Source: JBCCMA01 sp045107005 (GTDB lineage: Bacteria > Pseudomonadota > Gammaproteobacteria > Steroidobacterales > JBCCMA01). Taken from it: a DNA stretch of 64,000 nucleotides. The notes beneath the pieces were generated by a model. The model was given only the letters and a program-made list of their open reading frames with translations, was not told the origin of the DNA and ran no database searches. The DNA lies in contig JBGCFP010000040.1 of the NCBI GenBank assembly GCA_045107005.1, positions 1 through 64,000 of the forward strand. The letters are read 5' to 3'. The position numbers were made by a program, and so were the translations under genes. Below, one piece after another: positions 33,479 to 42,348 of the stretch. Each line of letters begins with the position of its first letter. Position 1 is the stretch's first letter.

Positions 33479-35218
33479 ATGTTCCGGTTTTTTATCGCTG
33501 CCCTGCTGCTGGCCCCGTTTCTGGCCCTCGGCGGCTGTGCGACCGAGGTCGTCGCTCACAGCGATTGCCGTGACGGTGGCGCCAGCCACTGCGCGGACAG
33601 GCGCGCGCATCACACAAACACGCCGACCGCGGCACTGGCGACGCCGGACGCCTTTTCCGCTGACGTGGTGGAAACGATTCTGGCCAGCGGCGGCAATGCG
33701 ATAGACGCCGCCGTTGCCGCAGCGCTGGTTCTGGCGGTGACGTATCCTGAGGCTGGCAACATTGGCGGCGGCGGGTTCATGCTGATCCACCACGATGGTC
33801 AACAGTATTTTCTGGACTATCGCGAAGTCGCCCCCAACGCGGCCAGCCGCGACATGTACCTCGACGACAATGGCGATGTCATCAAAGACCTAAGCCTGGT
33901 GGGTCATCGCGCTGCTGGCGTTCCGGGCACGGTTGCCGGGCTGTGGGCAGCGCATCAGCGCTTCGGTTCGCTGCCGTGGGCTGAGCTGGTGGCCCCGGCG
34001 ATCGCACTGGCTGGCAACGGTCAGAAAATGCCGGCGCATCTGGCGGCGCGCATTGCCGAATCCGTGGAGGATTTTCGCGGCAAAACCAATTTCTCGAACT
34101 ATTTTGCCGGTGCCCGAGCGGGCGAGCCGTTTACGCAGCCAGAGCTTGCTGCCACGCTCCGTCGGGTCGCACAGCAAGGCCACGATGGTTTTTACAAGGG
34201 CCGCACCGCGCAGCTGATTGCAGCAGACATGGCCAGCAACGGCGGGTTGATCACCGCCGGCGATCTGGGCGACTACCGAGCGGTTTGGCGCGAGCCGCTG
34301 CGCGCCTCATGGCGCGACATGACGATCATCAGTGCGCCGCCCCCAAGCTCCGGCGGCTTTGCGGTCATTCAGCTGCTCAAGATGAAAGAGCATTTGCGTG
34401 AGGCGTTTTCCGGCCTAGGGCATAACAGTGCCCAATACGTGCACCTGGTTGCCGAGATGGAGAAACGCGTGTTTGCCGATCGCGCGGTGTATTTTGGCGA
34501 TCCGGACTTTGTCGATGTGCCCGTCGAAAAACTGATTGACCCGGACTACATCGCGCGACGAGCCGATGAGGTAAATCCGGTGTCGATCTCTTCGTTGGAA
34601 TCCACCCGGCCGGGCCTCGAGGGTCGCCACACAACACATTTTTCAATCGTGGATTTTGACGGCAATGCCGTGTCGAACACTTACACGCTGAACACATGGT
34701 TTGGCAGCGGCGCGGTGGTGGCAGGTGCAGGGTTCTTGCTGAACAACGAAATGGACGACTTCAGCGCAAAACCCGGCGCAAAAAACTTCTATGGCGTGGT
34801 CGGCGGTGACGCGAACGCCATCGTTCCGCGCAAGCGCATGCTTTCTTCCATGTCACCAACGCTACTGCTGCGCGGCGACAACGTTGACATGGTGGTGGGT
34901 ACGCCAGGCGGCTCGACCATCTTTACGTCGGTGTTCCAGACCATCGTCAATATTCTCGACTTTGATATGAGCCCGGCGCAGGCGGTTGCCGTGCCGCGCT
35001 TTCATCATCAGCTGCTGCCACCTGACGAAGTCACGTTCAGCCCCAGTGCGCCGTTGCCGCACGCGACGCAGGACGCGCTGTCGGCCCGCGGTTACAACGT
35101 AAAACCGCACCCGTGGGAGTTTGGCGATGTACAGGTGGTGTGGCGTAACGGCGATCATTTCGAAAGTGGCTCAGACCCCCGTGGCCGCGGCGTTTCCCGA
35201 TCAATCGAACCGCTCTGA
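33479..35218 (+). CDS. ggt: Gamma-glutamyltransferase (lipoprotein form)
   Basis: Cleaves the gamma-glutamyl bond of glutathione outside the cytosol. 579 residues. The N-terminus MFRFFIAALLLAPFLALGGC has an LGGC lipobox, so the protein is probably lipid-anchored rather than free in the periplasm. Family motifs are GGNAIDAAVAAALVLAVTYP, GNIGGGGFMLIH, the donor-site region DYREVAPNAASRDMY, and the autoprocessing site GRHTTHFSIVDFDG, where Thr385 should become the N-terminal nucleophile of the small subunit. LSSMSPTLLLRGDNVDMVVG and GTPGGSTIFTSVFQTIVN are also present. Confidence 0.95.
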   Translation: MFRFFIAALLLAPFLALGGCATEVVAHSDCRDGGASHCADRRAHHTNTPTAALATPDAFSADVVETILASGGNAIDAAVAAALVLAVTYPEAGNIGGGGFMLIHHDGQQYFLDYREVAPNAASRDMYLDDNGDVIKDLSLVGHRAAGVPGTVAGLWAAHQRFGSLPWAELVAPAIALAGNGQKMPAHLAARIAESVEDFRGKTNFSNYFAGARAGEPFTQPELAATLRRVAQQGHDGFYKGRTAQLIAADMASNGGLITAGDLGDYRAVWREPLRASWRDMTIISAPPPSSGGFAVIQLLKMKEHLREAFSGLGHNSAQYVHLVAEMEKRVFADRAVYFGDPDFVDVPVEKLIDPDYIARRADEVNPVSISSLESTRPGLEGRHTTHFSIVDFDGNAVSNTYTLNTWFGSGAVVAGAGFLLNNEMDDFSAKPGAKNFYGVVGGDANAIVPRKRMLSSMSPTLLLRGDNVDMVVGTPGGSTIFTSVFQTIVNILDFDMSPAQAVAVPRFHHQLLPPDEVTFSPSAPLPHATQDALSARGYNVKPHPWEFGDVQVVWRNGDHFESGSDPRGRGVSRSIEPL

Positions 35219-35327
35219 CGCTGGTTGCAACCTTTTGCAACGCTGCTGCATCTGATGGGTATCGACGCCAGAGACCGCGTTTCGCTCGTCTGGCAGCGAG
35301 TTCAATCGATTTTTTGGGGAAGTCCGA

Positions 35328-37106
35328 ATGACCAAATCCTATTTGCGTGCTGTTTTCCTGGCGACCATTACGCTGTTGTACACATCGTTGGCCCACGCTG
35401 CGGCCGAATCGCCCGCGTGGGTCGAACAGAGTAACGAGCACGCCAAGGTGCTGCTCGACATTTTCGCAAAATACAGTCCTGAGGGTGCCGGTAGCTTGGG
35501 CGTCGACGGGCTTGACGAGCAAATATCGGATCTCGGCGAGGGCGTGCACGAACGTGCGATGGCCGATATCGAAAAGGCCATCGTCGAACTTCAAGGTCGT
35601 CTCGCAGACGCCACCCATCCGAAAGTACGCCAGGACATCGAAATACTCATTTTAGCGGCACGCGACAGCGTGCGTTCGCAGACGCTCGATCACGACAACA
35701 TGCTGCCTTACATCAACGTCACGCAAACCGTGTTTCAAGGCACCCGCGCACTGATCGATGCGCAGATCCCGAAAGAGCGTTACCCCGCCGCCGTGGTTCG
35801 GTTGAAAAAATACGCAGGTATGACCAAAGGCTACGAGCCGTTAACCGAGCTGGCCAAAGCGCGCACGCTTGAGCGCTTCGATGAGACGGGGCTGATCGGT
35901 CCGTTTCGCGCCGAAGTGGAGCAGGATCTACAGCGCGCCGAGACGTTTATTACCGGCATGGAAACACTGCTCAGCGAGTCGGGCGTCAAGGGCTGGAAAA
36001 GGCCCTATAAGAAACTGGCCAAGCAGCTAACCGAGTACAACGACTGGCTGCGTGCGGAAATTCTGCCGCGCGCACGCGACGACTTTCGACTGCCGCCGAT
36101 CATGTATGAGAATGCCCTGCACAACTGGGGCGTCGACGCAGCGCCGCTGGATCTGATCGCCGACGCCACGGCTGGCTACATGGACATACGCAATGAAATG
36201 CAGGCGCTGGCACCGCTAGTTGCTGAACAAAAAGAATACGCCACCAAGGACTACCGCGAAGTCATTCGATTGCTCAAGAATGAGCGCATTGGCGGCGACG
36301 AGCTGCTCGAATACTACACCGGCGTTCTGGGCAAACTCGAAGACATCATCGTACGCGAGAACCTCGTTTCCCTGCCCGATCGAGACGCCGGCATTCGCAT
36401 GGCAAGCGCAGCGGAAACGGCGGCTCAACCGGCGGCTCACCTGGACATCCCAAGACTCATTGGCAACACAGGCGAGTACCCGAGTTTCGTCCTCCCGCTG
36501 CTGACCAAAGCCGACGACGGCAGTTGGAATCATACCGACGACACCTACGAGGCCGGCACGTGGACGCTCACCGCGCACGAGGCACGCCCGGGTCACGAAC
36601 TGCAGTTTTCCAGCATGATCGAAGGCGGCGTGTCGATTACGCGCGGTATTTTTGCGTTTAACAGTGCCAATGTCGAAGGCTGGGCGCTTTACGCCGAAGC
36701 CATCGCCAAGCCGTTTATGCCGCTGGATGCGCAGATGATCTCGCTGCAATATCGCCTCGCACGTGCGGCGCGCATGATGCTCGATCCGATGCTAAACCTC
36801 GGACTGATTTCACCCGAAGACGCGAAACGCATCCTGACCGACGACGTCGTGCTGGGCGAAAGCTGGGCGCAAAACGAAATTGAACGCTACACCTATCGGA
36901 TGCCGGGCCAGGCTACGGCTTACTACTTTGGCTACCGCGCGCTGCAGTCGCTGCGCACGCAAACGGAACTGGCACTGAAAGATCGCTTCGACGCACGCAC
37001 GTTCCACGACTTTATTCTGGCGCAGGGCTTACTGCCACCCGAGATCCTGAAAAAAGCGTTGCTCGAAGAATACGTCCGTGCACAAAAAGGGACGAGCGGA
37101 GACTAG
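35328..37106 (+). CDS. DUF885 family secreted protein, probable metallopeptidase
   Basis: 592 residues with a Sec signal (RAVFLATITLLYTSLAHAA). The DUF885 core appears in the C-terminal half: TAHEARPGHELQFSSM near residue 417, an HExxxxH-like zinc motif, then NSANVEGWALYAEAIAKPFM supplying the downstream Glu, and GQATAYYFGYRALQSLRTQ. These are the invariant stretches of the family, which is distantly similar to M32-type peptidases. A substrate is not known. It is followed after 26 bases by a strong bidirectional terminator. The N-terminal half is helical and poorly conserved. Confidence 0.87.
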   Translation: MTKSYLRAVFLATITLLYTSLAHAAAESPAWVEQSNEHAKVLLDIFAKYSPEGAGSLGVDGLDEQISDLGEGVHERAMADIEKAIVELQGRLADATHPKVRQDIEILILAARDSVRSQTLDHDNMLPYINVTQTVFQGTRALIDAQIPKERYPAAVVRLKKYAGMTKGYEPLTELAKARTLERFDETGLIGPFRAEVEQDLQRAETFITGMETLLSESGVKGWKRPYKKLAKQLTEYNDWLRAEILPRARDDFRLPPIMYENALHNWGVDAAPLDLIADATAGYMDIRNEMQALAPLVAEQKEYATKDYREVIRLLKNERIGGDELLEYYTGVLGKLEDIIVRENLVSLPDRDAGIRMASAAETAAQPAAHLDIPRLIGNTGEYPSFVLPLLTKADDGSWNHTDDTYEAGTWTLTAHEARPGHELQFSSMIEGGVSITRGIFAFNSANVEGWALYAEAIAKPFMPLDAQMISLQYRLARAARMMLDPMLNLGLISPEDAKRILTDDVVLGESWAQNEIERYTYRMPGQATAYYFGYRALQSLRTQTELALKDRFDARTFHDFILAQGLLPPEILKKALLEEYVRAQKGTSGD

Positions 37107-37132
37107 GCAAAGCGCTCCACCAGTCGACCAGC

Positions 37133-37168
37133 AAAAGGGTCAGAGTGTTTTCACTCTGACCCTTTTTT
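37133..37168. terminator. Bidirectional intrinsic terminator
   Basis: A perfect 15-bp stem, AAAAGGGTCAGAGTG pairing with CACTCTGACCCTTTT, closes a TTTT loop (37148-37151). It is followed by further T on the plus strand, and the leading A-run gives a T-run on the minus strand. It lies between two convergent genes and should stop both transcripts. Confidence 0.9.
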
Positions 37169-37172
37169 GAGT

Positions 37173-38204
37173 CTAGTCGCCGTCAACGCCCAAACGCTGC
37201 TGCACCAGCGGGCTGGTCGTTGTGTACTGCAGATGCACTTTCTTGCCAGGCTCGATGTGCGCCTTGGCGGCTACGGCCGCCAACGCGGCCTCGTGAAACC
37301 CACTCAGAATGAGTTTCTTCTTGCCGGGGTAATTGTTGATATCCCCGACCGCGAAGATTCCCGGTACGTTGGTCTGGAATTTTTCGGTATCCACATCGAT
37401 GGTTTTGCGGGTGATCGTCAAACCCCAGTCAGCAATGGGTCCGAGTTTGGGCGCCAACCCGAAAAACACCAGCATGTCGGTGGGTGTTAAACGCTGCATG
37501 CTGGATTTATTCAGTTCGACATCGACGCCAATGATCTGATCATTTTCGTGCTCGATGTTTTTCACTACGGCGTTCTCGAGCATCGTAAGCTCGCCCTTGT
37601 CAGCCAGCGCCCGGGCTTGCGCAACCGTCGCCTCAGCCGCGCGGTATTCGTCGCGTCGGTGGACCAGCGTGACGCTGCGCGCGCTGCCTTGCAAAGCGAC
37701 GGCCCAATCCAGTGCCGAGTCGCCGCCACCGGCAATCAAGACGTCACGATCGGCAAACTGCGCAGCCTCGCGCACCCGATAAAACACCGCCTTGTCTTCC
37801 AGTTCCGCTGCCCCGTTGGCACGCATCCTGCGCGGCTGAAACGAGCCGACGCCGCCTGCGATAATAACAGTCTTGGTTTCGAATTCCGTACCCGCGTTGG
37901 TGACAACCCGAAACGGCCCGCTGCCGTCACCCGACACTTCGACGACCTCCTGCCCAAGATGCATCCCCGGTGAGAACGGTTCGATTTGCTTGAGCAAACG
38001 CTCGACCAGTTCTTCCGCGGTGCACACGGGAATCGCCGGGATATCGTAGATCGGTTTGTCGGGGTATAGCTCGATGCACTGGCCGCCCGCGGCACTGATC
38101 GAATCCACGACGTGTGCGGACAATCCGTGCAACCCCAGTTCAAACACTTGGAACAGGCCGCAAGGCCCCGCACCGACTATCACGGCGTCCGTTTTTATCG
38201 TCAT
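37173..38204 (-). CDS. Ferredoxin/flavodoxin-NADP+ reductase, thioredoxin-reductase-like type
   Basis: 343 residues with two Rossmann sites: AVIVGAGPCGLFQVFELG for FAD at the N-terminus, and VLIAGGGDSALDWAVAL for NADPH near residue 155. The GGQCIELYPDKPIYDIPAIP stretch and the FAVGDINNYPGKKKLI closing motif are those of the YumC-type reductases. The CxxC redox pair of true thioredoxin reductase is absent, which supports ferredoxin or flavodoxin as the partner. It may reoxidise or supply ferredoxin for enzymes such as the KorAB complex encoded in this window, although it is not linked to it. An enoyl-CoA hydratase gene lies 14 bases upstream. Confidence 0.93.
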   Translation of the reverse strand: MTIKTDAVIVGAGPCGLFQVFELGLHGLSAHVVDSISAAGGQCIELYPDKPIYDIPAIPVCTAEELVERLLKQIEPFSPGMHLGQEVVEVSGDGSGPFRVVTNAGTEFETKTVIIAGGVGSFQPRRMRANGAAELEDKAVFYRVREAAQFADRDVLIAGGGDSALDWAVALQGSARSVTLVHRRDEYRAAEATVAQARALADKGELTMLENAVVKNIEHENDQIIGVDVELNKSSMQRLTPTDMLVFFGLAPKLGPIADWGLTITRKTIDVDTEKFQTNVPGIFAVGDINNYPGKKKLILSGFHEAALAAVAAKAHIEPGKKVHLQYTTTSPLVQQRLGVDGD

Positions 38205-38218
38205 CGAAATCTCTCGAA

Positions 38219-38998
38219 TTACTTGCCGCGGAACGTCGCAGGGCGTTTTTCCAGGAAGGCGCTGACGCCCTCCGCGCAGTCTTCGCTAATGCGACACACC
38301 TGCTGTTCAACGGCTTCAGCGCGGAACACGGTGTCGAAATCCTGGTGCATGGCGCCGCGTAGAATCTTCTTGATCGACGCCATGGCAAGCGGAGCGCGAT
38401 CCGCGAACGAATCAGCCCAGGCGAGCGTCGCCTCGCTCAGCTCATCAGCGGGTACCACGCGGTTAACCAGACCAAAATCCAGTGCACTTTGCGCGTTGAC
38501 CCGCTCGGCTTCCACCAAAATCTGAAAGGCGCGCTTGTAACCCAGCTGTCGACCCATGACGAAATGCGCCCCGCCATCGGGTATCAATCCGATCGACGTG
38601 AACGGCGCGAGCAAGAAGGCGTTGTCCGCCATCACGGTGAGATCGCAGGCTAGTGCTACCGACAGGCTGACGCCCGCCGCCGCGCCGTGGATGGCGCTGA
38701 TCACCGGTTTGGCGCAGCTTTCGATCGCATCAAACGTGGGTCGATACTCCTCGTTGAGCTGCTGGGTCAATGAATCCGCAAACCCTTCTTTCAAATCGGC
38801 GCCGGCGCCGAAACCGCGACCGCTTGCGTCCAGTACCACCACGCGCGAACCGTCTGCCGCTGCCGCATCCAGGGCCTTGGGCAGTTCGGCGCGGAGCGTC
38901 ACGTTAAATGCGTTCATCGCGTCCGGACGATTGATCGTCACCTTGGACACCCGCTCGCCAGGTTGGTAGATCACGGTCTCAAAAGAAGGCTCGGTCAT
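38219..38998 (-). CDS. Enoyl-CoA hydratase/isomerase family protein
   Basis: 259 residues, started at MTEPSFETVIYQPGERVSKV. Crotonase-fold features are VTINRPDAMNAFNVTLRAEL, SGRGFGAGADLKEGF (oxyanion and CoA site), ISAIHGAAAGVSLSVALACD and FTSIGLIPDGGAHFVMGRQL. The second catalytic position after GLIPDGG resembles PaaG-type isomerases more than FadB-type hydratases, which use Glu pairs, so isomerase activity is possible. It starts upstream of the ferredoxin-NADP reductase gene with a 14-base gap, so the two may share a transcript. Confidence 0.9.
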   Translation of the reverse strand: MTEPSFETVIYQPGERVSKVTINRPDAMNAFNVTLRAELPKALDAAAADGSRVVVLDASGRGFGAGADLKEGFADSLTQQLNEEYRPTFDAIESCAKPVISAIHGAAAGVSLSVALACDLTVMADNAFLLAPFTSIGLIPDGGAHFVMGRQLGYKRAFQILVEAERVNAQSALDFGLVNRVVPADELSEATLAWADSFADRAPLAMASIKKILRGAMHQDFDTVFRAEAVEQQVCRISEDCAEGVSAFLEKRPATFRGK

Positions 38999-39115
38999 GG
39001 CGGTGTCCTTGGGCAAAACTTGAAGCGTTGTGAAGAGGGCGCGTATTGTAGCGCGACCGCGACCCTTGATTACAAGGTCCGGGACGCTGGCACCGCCGTT
39101 GCTCGAGATTCGTTG

Positions 39116-39799
39116 ATGACCGCTTCCTCAAAAACCGTGCGTATCGACACGCGCTTTCGTGGCCCACCCGACTCCGCCAACGGCGGCTATACCGCAGGTT
39201 TGCTTGCCGGTACCATCGATGGGCCAAGCGAGGTGACGCTGCGCGCGCCTCCACCGCTGGATACCAACTTGACGCTTGCTGGCGACAATCAGACAGCCAC
39301 GCTCACCGACGGCGACGTGTTGATCGCGACGGCGCGCGCCGCGCCCCTCGATCTGTCGCCCCCACCCCCGGTTGATTACGCCACAGCGCTTGGCGTGCGC
39401 GAGCAGTACGCCGGGTTCACAGCGCACAACTTCCCGGGCTGTTTTGTTTGCGGACCGGAGCGCGCCGACACAGACGGAATGCGCGTCTTTGCGGCGCCGC
39501 ATGCGGACCAGGTCGTCGCCGCGTGGCAAGCGCCGGGCGGCCCGTTCGATCCGTTGCTGATCCACGCGGCCCTGGACTGCCCGAGCTACTTCGCTCTGCG
39601 GGACAGCAGCCTGGTGGCGCTCCTCGGTCGCATGCACGGCGAGGTCTTCGCACACCCCCAGCCGCAGGAAACTTGCGTAGTCGTGGGCTGGGCTCTGGGA
39701 CGCGAAGGTCGCAAATCGTACAGCGGTGCCGCCCTGTACGGCGCCGACAGTCGCCTGCTGGCCATGGCCCGAAATACCTGGATTGAGCTCAAGCCCTGA
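39116..39799 (+). CDS. Hotdog-like (thioesterase-superfamily) hypothetical protein
   Basis: 227 residues started at MTASSKTVRIDTRFRGPP; the longer upstream frame overlaps the divergent enoyl-CoA hydratase start and is rejected. The N-terminal GPPDSANGGYTAGLLAGTI and the central FPGCFVCGPERADTDGMRVF recall acyl-CoA-binding proteins of the thioesterase superfamily, and the C-terminal half (WQAPGGPFDPLLIHAALDCP) looks like a second, related hotdog half. I cannot assign a substrate. The setting near enoyl-CoA hydratase and an acyl-CoA ligase fits a fatty-acid role. Confidence 0.75.
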   Translation: MTASSKTVRIDTRFRGPPDSANGGYTAGLLAGTIDGPSEVTLRAPPPLDTNLTLAGDNQTATLTDGDVLIATARAAPLDLSPPPPVDYATALGVREQYAGFTAHNFPGCFVCGPERADTDGMRVFAAPHADQVVAAWQAPGGPFDPLLIHAALDCPSYFALRDSSLVALLGRMHGEVFAHPQPQETCVVVGWALGREGRKSYSGAALYGADSRLLAMARNTWIELKP

Positions 39800-39874
39800 C
39801 TTCCCGACTGCCGTTGCGCGCGGCGAAGCGTCCGACCACCACCTGTCATGACCGTGTTAACGACTCAATTCCGG

Positions 39875-39880
39875 TATGAT
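39875..39880 (+). promoter_or_regulatory. Possible -10 box for the quinone reductase gene
   Basis: TATGAT is a five-of-six match to the -10 consensus, 40 bases before the ATG at 39921. The -35 region is poor. An in-frame purine-rich stretch (CGGAG at 39909) precedes the start codon. Confidence 0.33.
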
Positions 39881-39920
39881 TCGCGGCTTCTGACTTTCGC
39901 ACTGACCCACGGAGCTGACC

Positions 39921-40910
39921 ATGCCAAAGCAAGTTGTTTTTCACCAGACTGGCGACGCCGACGTCCTGAAACTCGAAGAGCAGGCGCTGGCCGAACCGGG
40001 CAAGGGCGAAGTGCGCATCGCCGTTGACGCCATTGGCCTGAACCGCGCGGAAGTCATGTTTCGTCGCGGCGCCTATCTCGAGCAACCCAAACTGCCTTCG
40101 CGGATCGGGTACGAAGCCTCGGGACGCATCGACGCCCTCGGCGAGGGCGTCACCGGTCTTGAGATCGGTCAGCAGGTGAGCACGATTCCTGCGTTTTCCA
40201 TGACCGAATACGGCGTTTATGGCCAGAGCGCCATTGTCCCGGCTCACGTCGTTGCACCCTACCCTGAGAGTTTGAGCCCGGCCGAGGGCACGTCGATCTG
40301 GATGCAGTATCTGACCGCGTACGGCGCTCTGATTCAGTACGGCAACACCAGCAAAGGGCACCATGTCGTGATCACCGCCGCAAGCAGCAGCGTCGGCATT
40401 GCCGCCATCCAAATCGCCAACGCCGCTGGCGCAACCAGCATCGCGACCACGCGCGGACCGTCCAAAGTGCAGGCGCTCCTTGATGCCGGCGCCGATCACG
40501 TGATTGTCACCGAGAAAGAGAATCTGGTGGAGCGGGTCATGGACATCACCGGAGGCGCCGGCGCGGATCTGGTGTTTGACCCGGTCGCCGGCCCGATGCT
40601 CGACCAGCTCGCCCAAGCCACGAAGCCCGGCCGCACCGTCTATGTCTACGGTGCGCTGTCGCCCGAGCCAACGCCGTTTCCGCTGATGCCGGCGCTCGGT
40701 CGCGGCTTGTCGATTCGCGGCTACACGCTGTTCGAAGTCACCGCCAAGCCCGAAGACATGGCGCGTGCCAAGCAGTTTGTCTACGACGGGCTGGCCAGCG
40801 GTGCTTACAAACCGGTGATCGCCAAGACGTTCCCGCTCGATCAAATCGTCGAAGCGCACGAGTACATGGAGTCCAACGCGCAGTTCGGCAAGATCGTTGT
40901 TTTGACTTAG
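39921..40910 (+). CDS. Zinc-independent quinone oxidoreductase (MDR superfamily)
   Basis: 329 residues. The N-terminal GroES-like half reads GLNRAEVMFRRGAYLEQPKL and GYEASGRIDALGEGVTGLEI, as in NADPH:quinone reductases. The cofactor domain has VVITAASSSVGIAAIQIANA, with the AxxGxxG-type NADPH loop. Zinc-binding Cys/His pairs of alcohol dehydrogenases are absent. It probably reduces quinones or an enone with NADPH in the cytosol. It is followed after four bases by the membrane protein gene, so the two are likely one operon. Confidence 0.9.
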   Translation: MPKQVVFHQTGDADVLKLEEQALAEPGKGEVRIAVDAIGLNRAEVMFRRGAYLEQPKLPSRIGYEASGRIDALGEGVTGLEIGQQVSTIPAFSMTEYGVYGQSAIVPAHVVAPYPESLSPAEGTSIWMQYLTAYGALIQYGNTSKGHHVVITAASSSVGIAAIQIANAAGATSIATTRGPSKVQALLDAGADHVIVTEKENLVERVMDITGGAGADLVFDPVAGPMLDQLAQATKPGRTVYVYGALSPEPTPFPLMPALGRGLSIRGYTLFEVTAKPEDMARAKQFVYDGLASGAYKPVIAKTFPLDQIVEAHEYMESNAQFGKIVVLT

Positions 40911-40914
40911 GTTC

Positions 40915-41838
40915 GTGTACAACCTTAAGTGGTTGTCCCGGGTAGCGCGCCAGGGCTTATCCGATCTGGCGCCGTCCATTCGCCAATCGTTCAACGACAA
41001 TCCGGACGACGATCGTCTCACGTTAGTCTACGGCGAGATGCCACGGCGGAACATTCTGATCATCGCGCTGCTCGGGTGGCTGGGCGGGGCGATCTTTGCG
41101 CGCGGCTTTGCACAGTGGCCTTTTATCGATCTGGTGAATTGGCCCGCCGTGGCGCTGGCCGCCATCCACGCACTGCTGATTCGACGCTACCTGTTCGAAA
41201 CCGAGCACGCGCGGCCGGACGATTTTCCGTGGCTCGCCGCGTCGATGGCACCCGCCGTCGGGCTGCTCGCTGTGTTTTCGTTCGCATCAACTTTGATCGC
41301 AGGTCCCGAGGGAACGTCCACGACCGTACTGGCATGGATCGGTACGACGTTAATTGCCCTCACCCATGCACTGGGGGTTGCCGCCTCTTTCGCCATTGCC
41401 CTTGCTGCGCTGTGCTATCGCCCGGACTGGCCTCGCGCGCTGGTGTCGCTGGCCAAGCAGCTGTTCATGTTTCGCTTGATGGTTTTTGTGACGACGCTGA
41501 TCGTCCTTGAAATCGGCATCGTCGGGCCGATTGTCTCCCAACTGCTGCAGAACATTCTGGGTTTTTCGGTGCCGGACTGGTTGCCGGATCTGTTCGATCA
41601 GCTCAGCTACGCCGGGTTGCTGGGTATTGTTTATCTGGCCGTCATCGGTGCGACGTGGACGGTATGCCGTCAGCGCTTTGGACACTTGCTCAGCAGCGGC
41701 GACGTGGACGTCCTCAGCACCGTGGCGGCGATGGCCGTGGATCCTGAAAAAAGTGCCAAAAAAGAAGCCAGGCAACTGGCCAAGCTCGAGAAGGCGGAAA
41801 AAAAGAAGCGCAAAAAGGAGTCGAAGCCGCCAGAGTGA
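40915..41838 (+). CDS. Multi-pass membrane protein of unknown function
   Basis: 307 residues, GTG start four bases after the quinone reductase stop. About six hydrophobic segments can be drawn (for example ILIIALLGWLGGAIFARGF, ASMAPAVGLLAVFSFASTLI, LGVAASFAIALAALCY, LMVFVTTLIVLEIGIVGPIV). The C-terminal 40 residues are strongly basic and acidic with a Lys/Glu run (KAEKKKRKKESK), a likely cytosolic coiled or disordered tail. I do not recognise the family. The alternating pattern and absence of a signal peptide suggest an inner-membrane protein. No partner can be named. Confidence 0.7.
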   Translation: MYNLKWLSRVARQGLSDLAPSIRQSFNDNPDDDRLTLVYGEMPRRNILIIALLGWLGGAIFARGFAQWPFIDLVNWPAVALAAIHALLIRRYLFETEHARPDDFPWLAASMAPAVGLLAVFSFASTLIAGPEGTSTTVLAWIGTTLIALTHALGVAASFAIALAALCYRPDWPRALVSLAKQLFMFRLMVFVTTLIVLEIGIVGPIVSQLLQNILGFSVPDWLPDLFDQLSYAGLLGIVYLAVIGATWTVCRQRFGHLLSSGDVDVLSTVAAMAVDPEKSAKKEARQLAKLEKAEKKKRKKESKPPE

Positions 41839-41879
41839 CCCCGACTCGCCCGCCATCCATAAAGGCAATAGAAACTCGG

Positions 41880-42308
41880 CTAACCGTTCACCAGCTTCAT
41901 GCCTTCGTGTGCCACTTCAAGAGTTTCGATGGCAACGTCACTGCTGGTCGAGCGAAAGCGCGGCGACTTGAGCGCCACCGGCCACGCATTACGCAACCGC
42001 CAGACGACCACCGGATCGTGCTGCTCGTTGAGCGCCTGAATCGTCAAATCGCGACGTTCAACCTGATTGAGCTGGATGGTTTCAAGCCAGTCGAAGAATT
42101 CATTGTCGCCCAAAACAATGCCGCGCTTGAGCGTCACGTTTCCATGTTTCGGTAAGCCCGGCATTTTGAGCGCTGTGTACGACGGGCTGTTGCCTTCGCG
42201 GTACTCGATGATGTCATGCTCCACATCAAGCCCCGACACTTCGGTAAAGCCAAGACGCGCTCCAGCCCACTCCACTTGAAAATGAAAGCTTGTTAATGGA
42301 TAGGTCAT
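41880..42308 (-). CDS. Phage-tail-tube-like protein (T4 gp19 family), orphan copy A
   Basis: 142 residues. MTYPLTSFHFQVEWAGARLG, FTEVSGLDVEHDIIEYREGN, KMPGLPKHGNVTLKRGIVL and WRLRNAWPVALKSPRFRSTS match the gp19/contractile-injection tube family end to end. In contractile injection systems this protein stacks into the inner tube. Here no sheath, baseplate, spike, ClpV-like ATPase or capsid genes are seen within the window, so it is an orphan with respect to what can be seen. It is preceded after 40 bases by a second member of the same family, on the same strand. A free-standing or co-opted role is possible. Confidence 0.88.
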   Translation of the reverse strand: MTYPLTSFHFQVEWAGARLGFTEVSGLDVEHDIIEYREGNSPSYTALKMPGLPKHGNVTLKRGIVLGDNEFFDWLETIQLNQVERRDLTIQALNEQHDPVVVWRLRNAWPVALKSPRFRSTSSDVAIETLEVAHEGMKLVNG

Positions 42309-42348
42309 GGTCCGTTTCCTTCGAGATAAATAATGGGTTTGAGATGAA

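Noticed and set aside
35224..35241. GTTGCAA-CCTT-TTGCAAC after the ggt stop as a terminator.
   Set aside because: A seven-base AT/GC stem with no following T-run; too weak to call.
37173..38204. Thioredoxin reductase as the name of this flavoprotein.
   Set aside because: The redox CxxC of thioredoxin reductase is missing; the order of sites fits YumC-type ferredoxin-NADP reductase.
39846..41021. A 391-residue minus-strand frame opposite the quinone reductase gene.
   Set aside because: It is antisense to a clear MDR reductase and has a shuffled, repeat-like composition.
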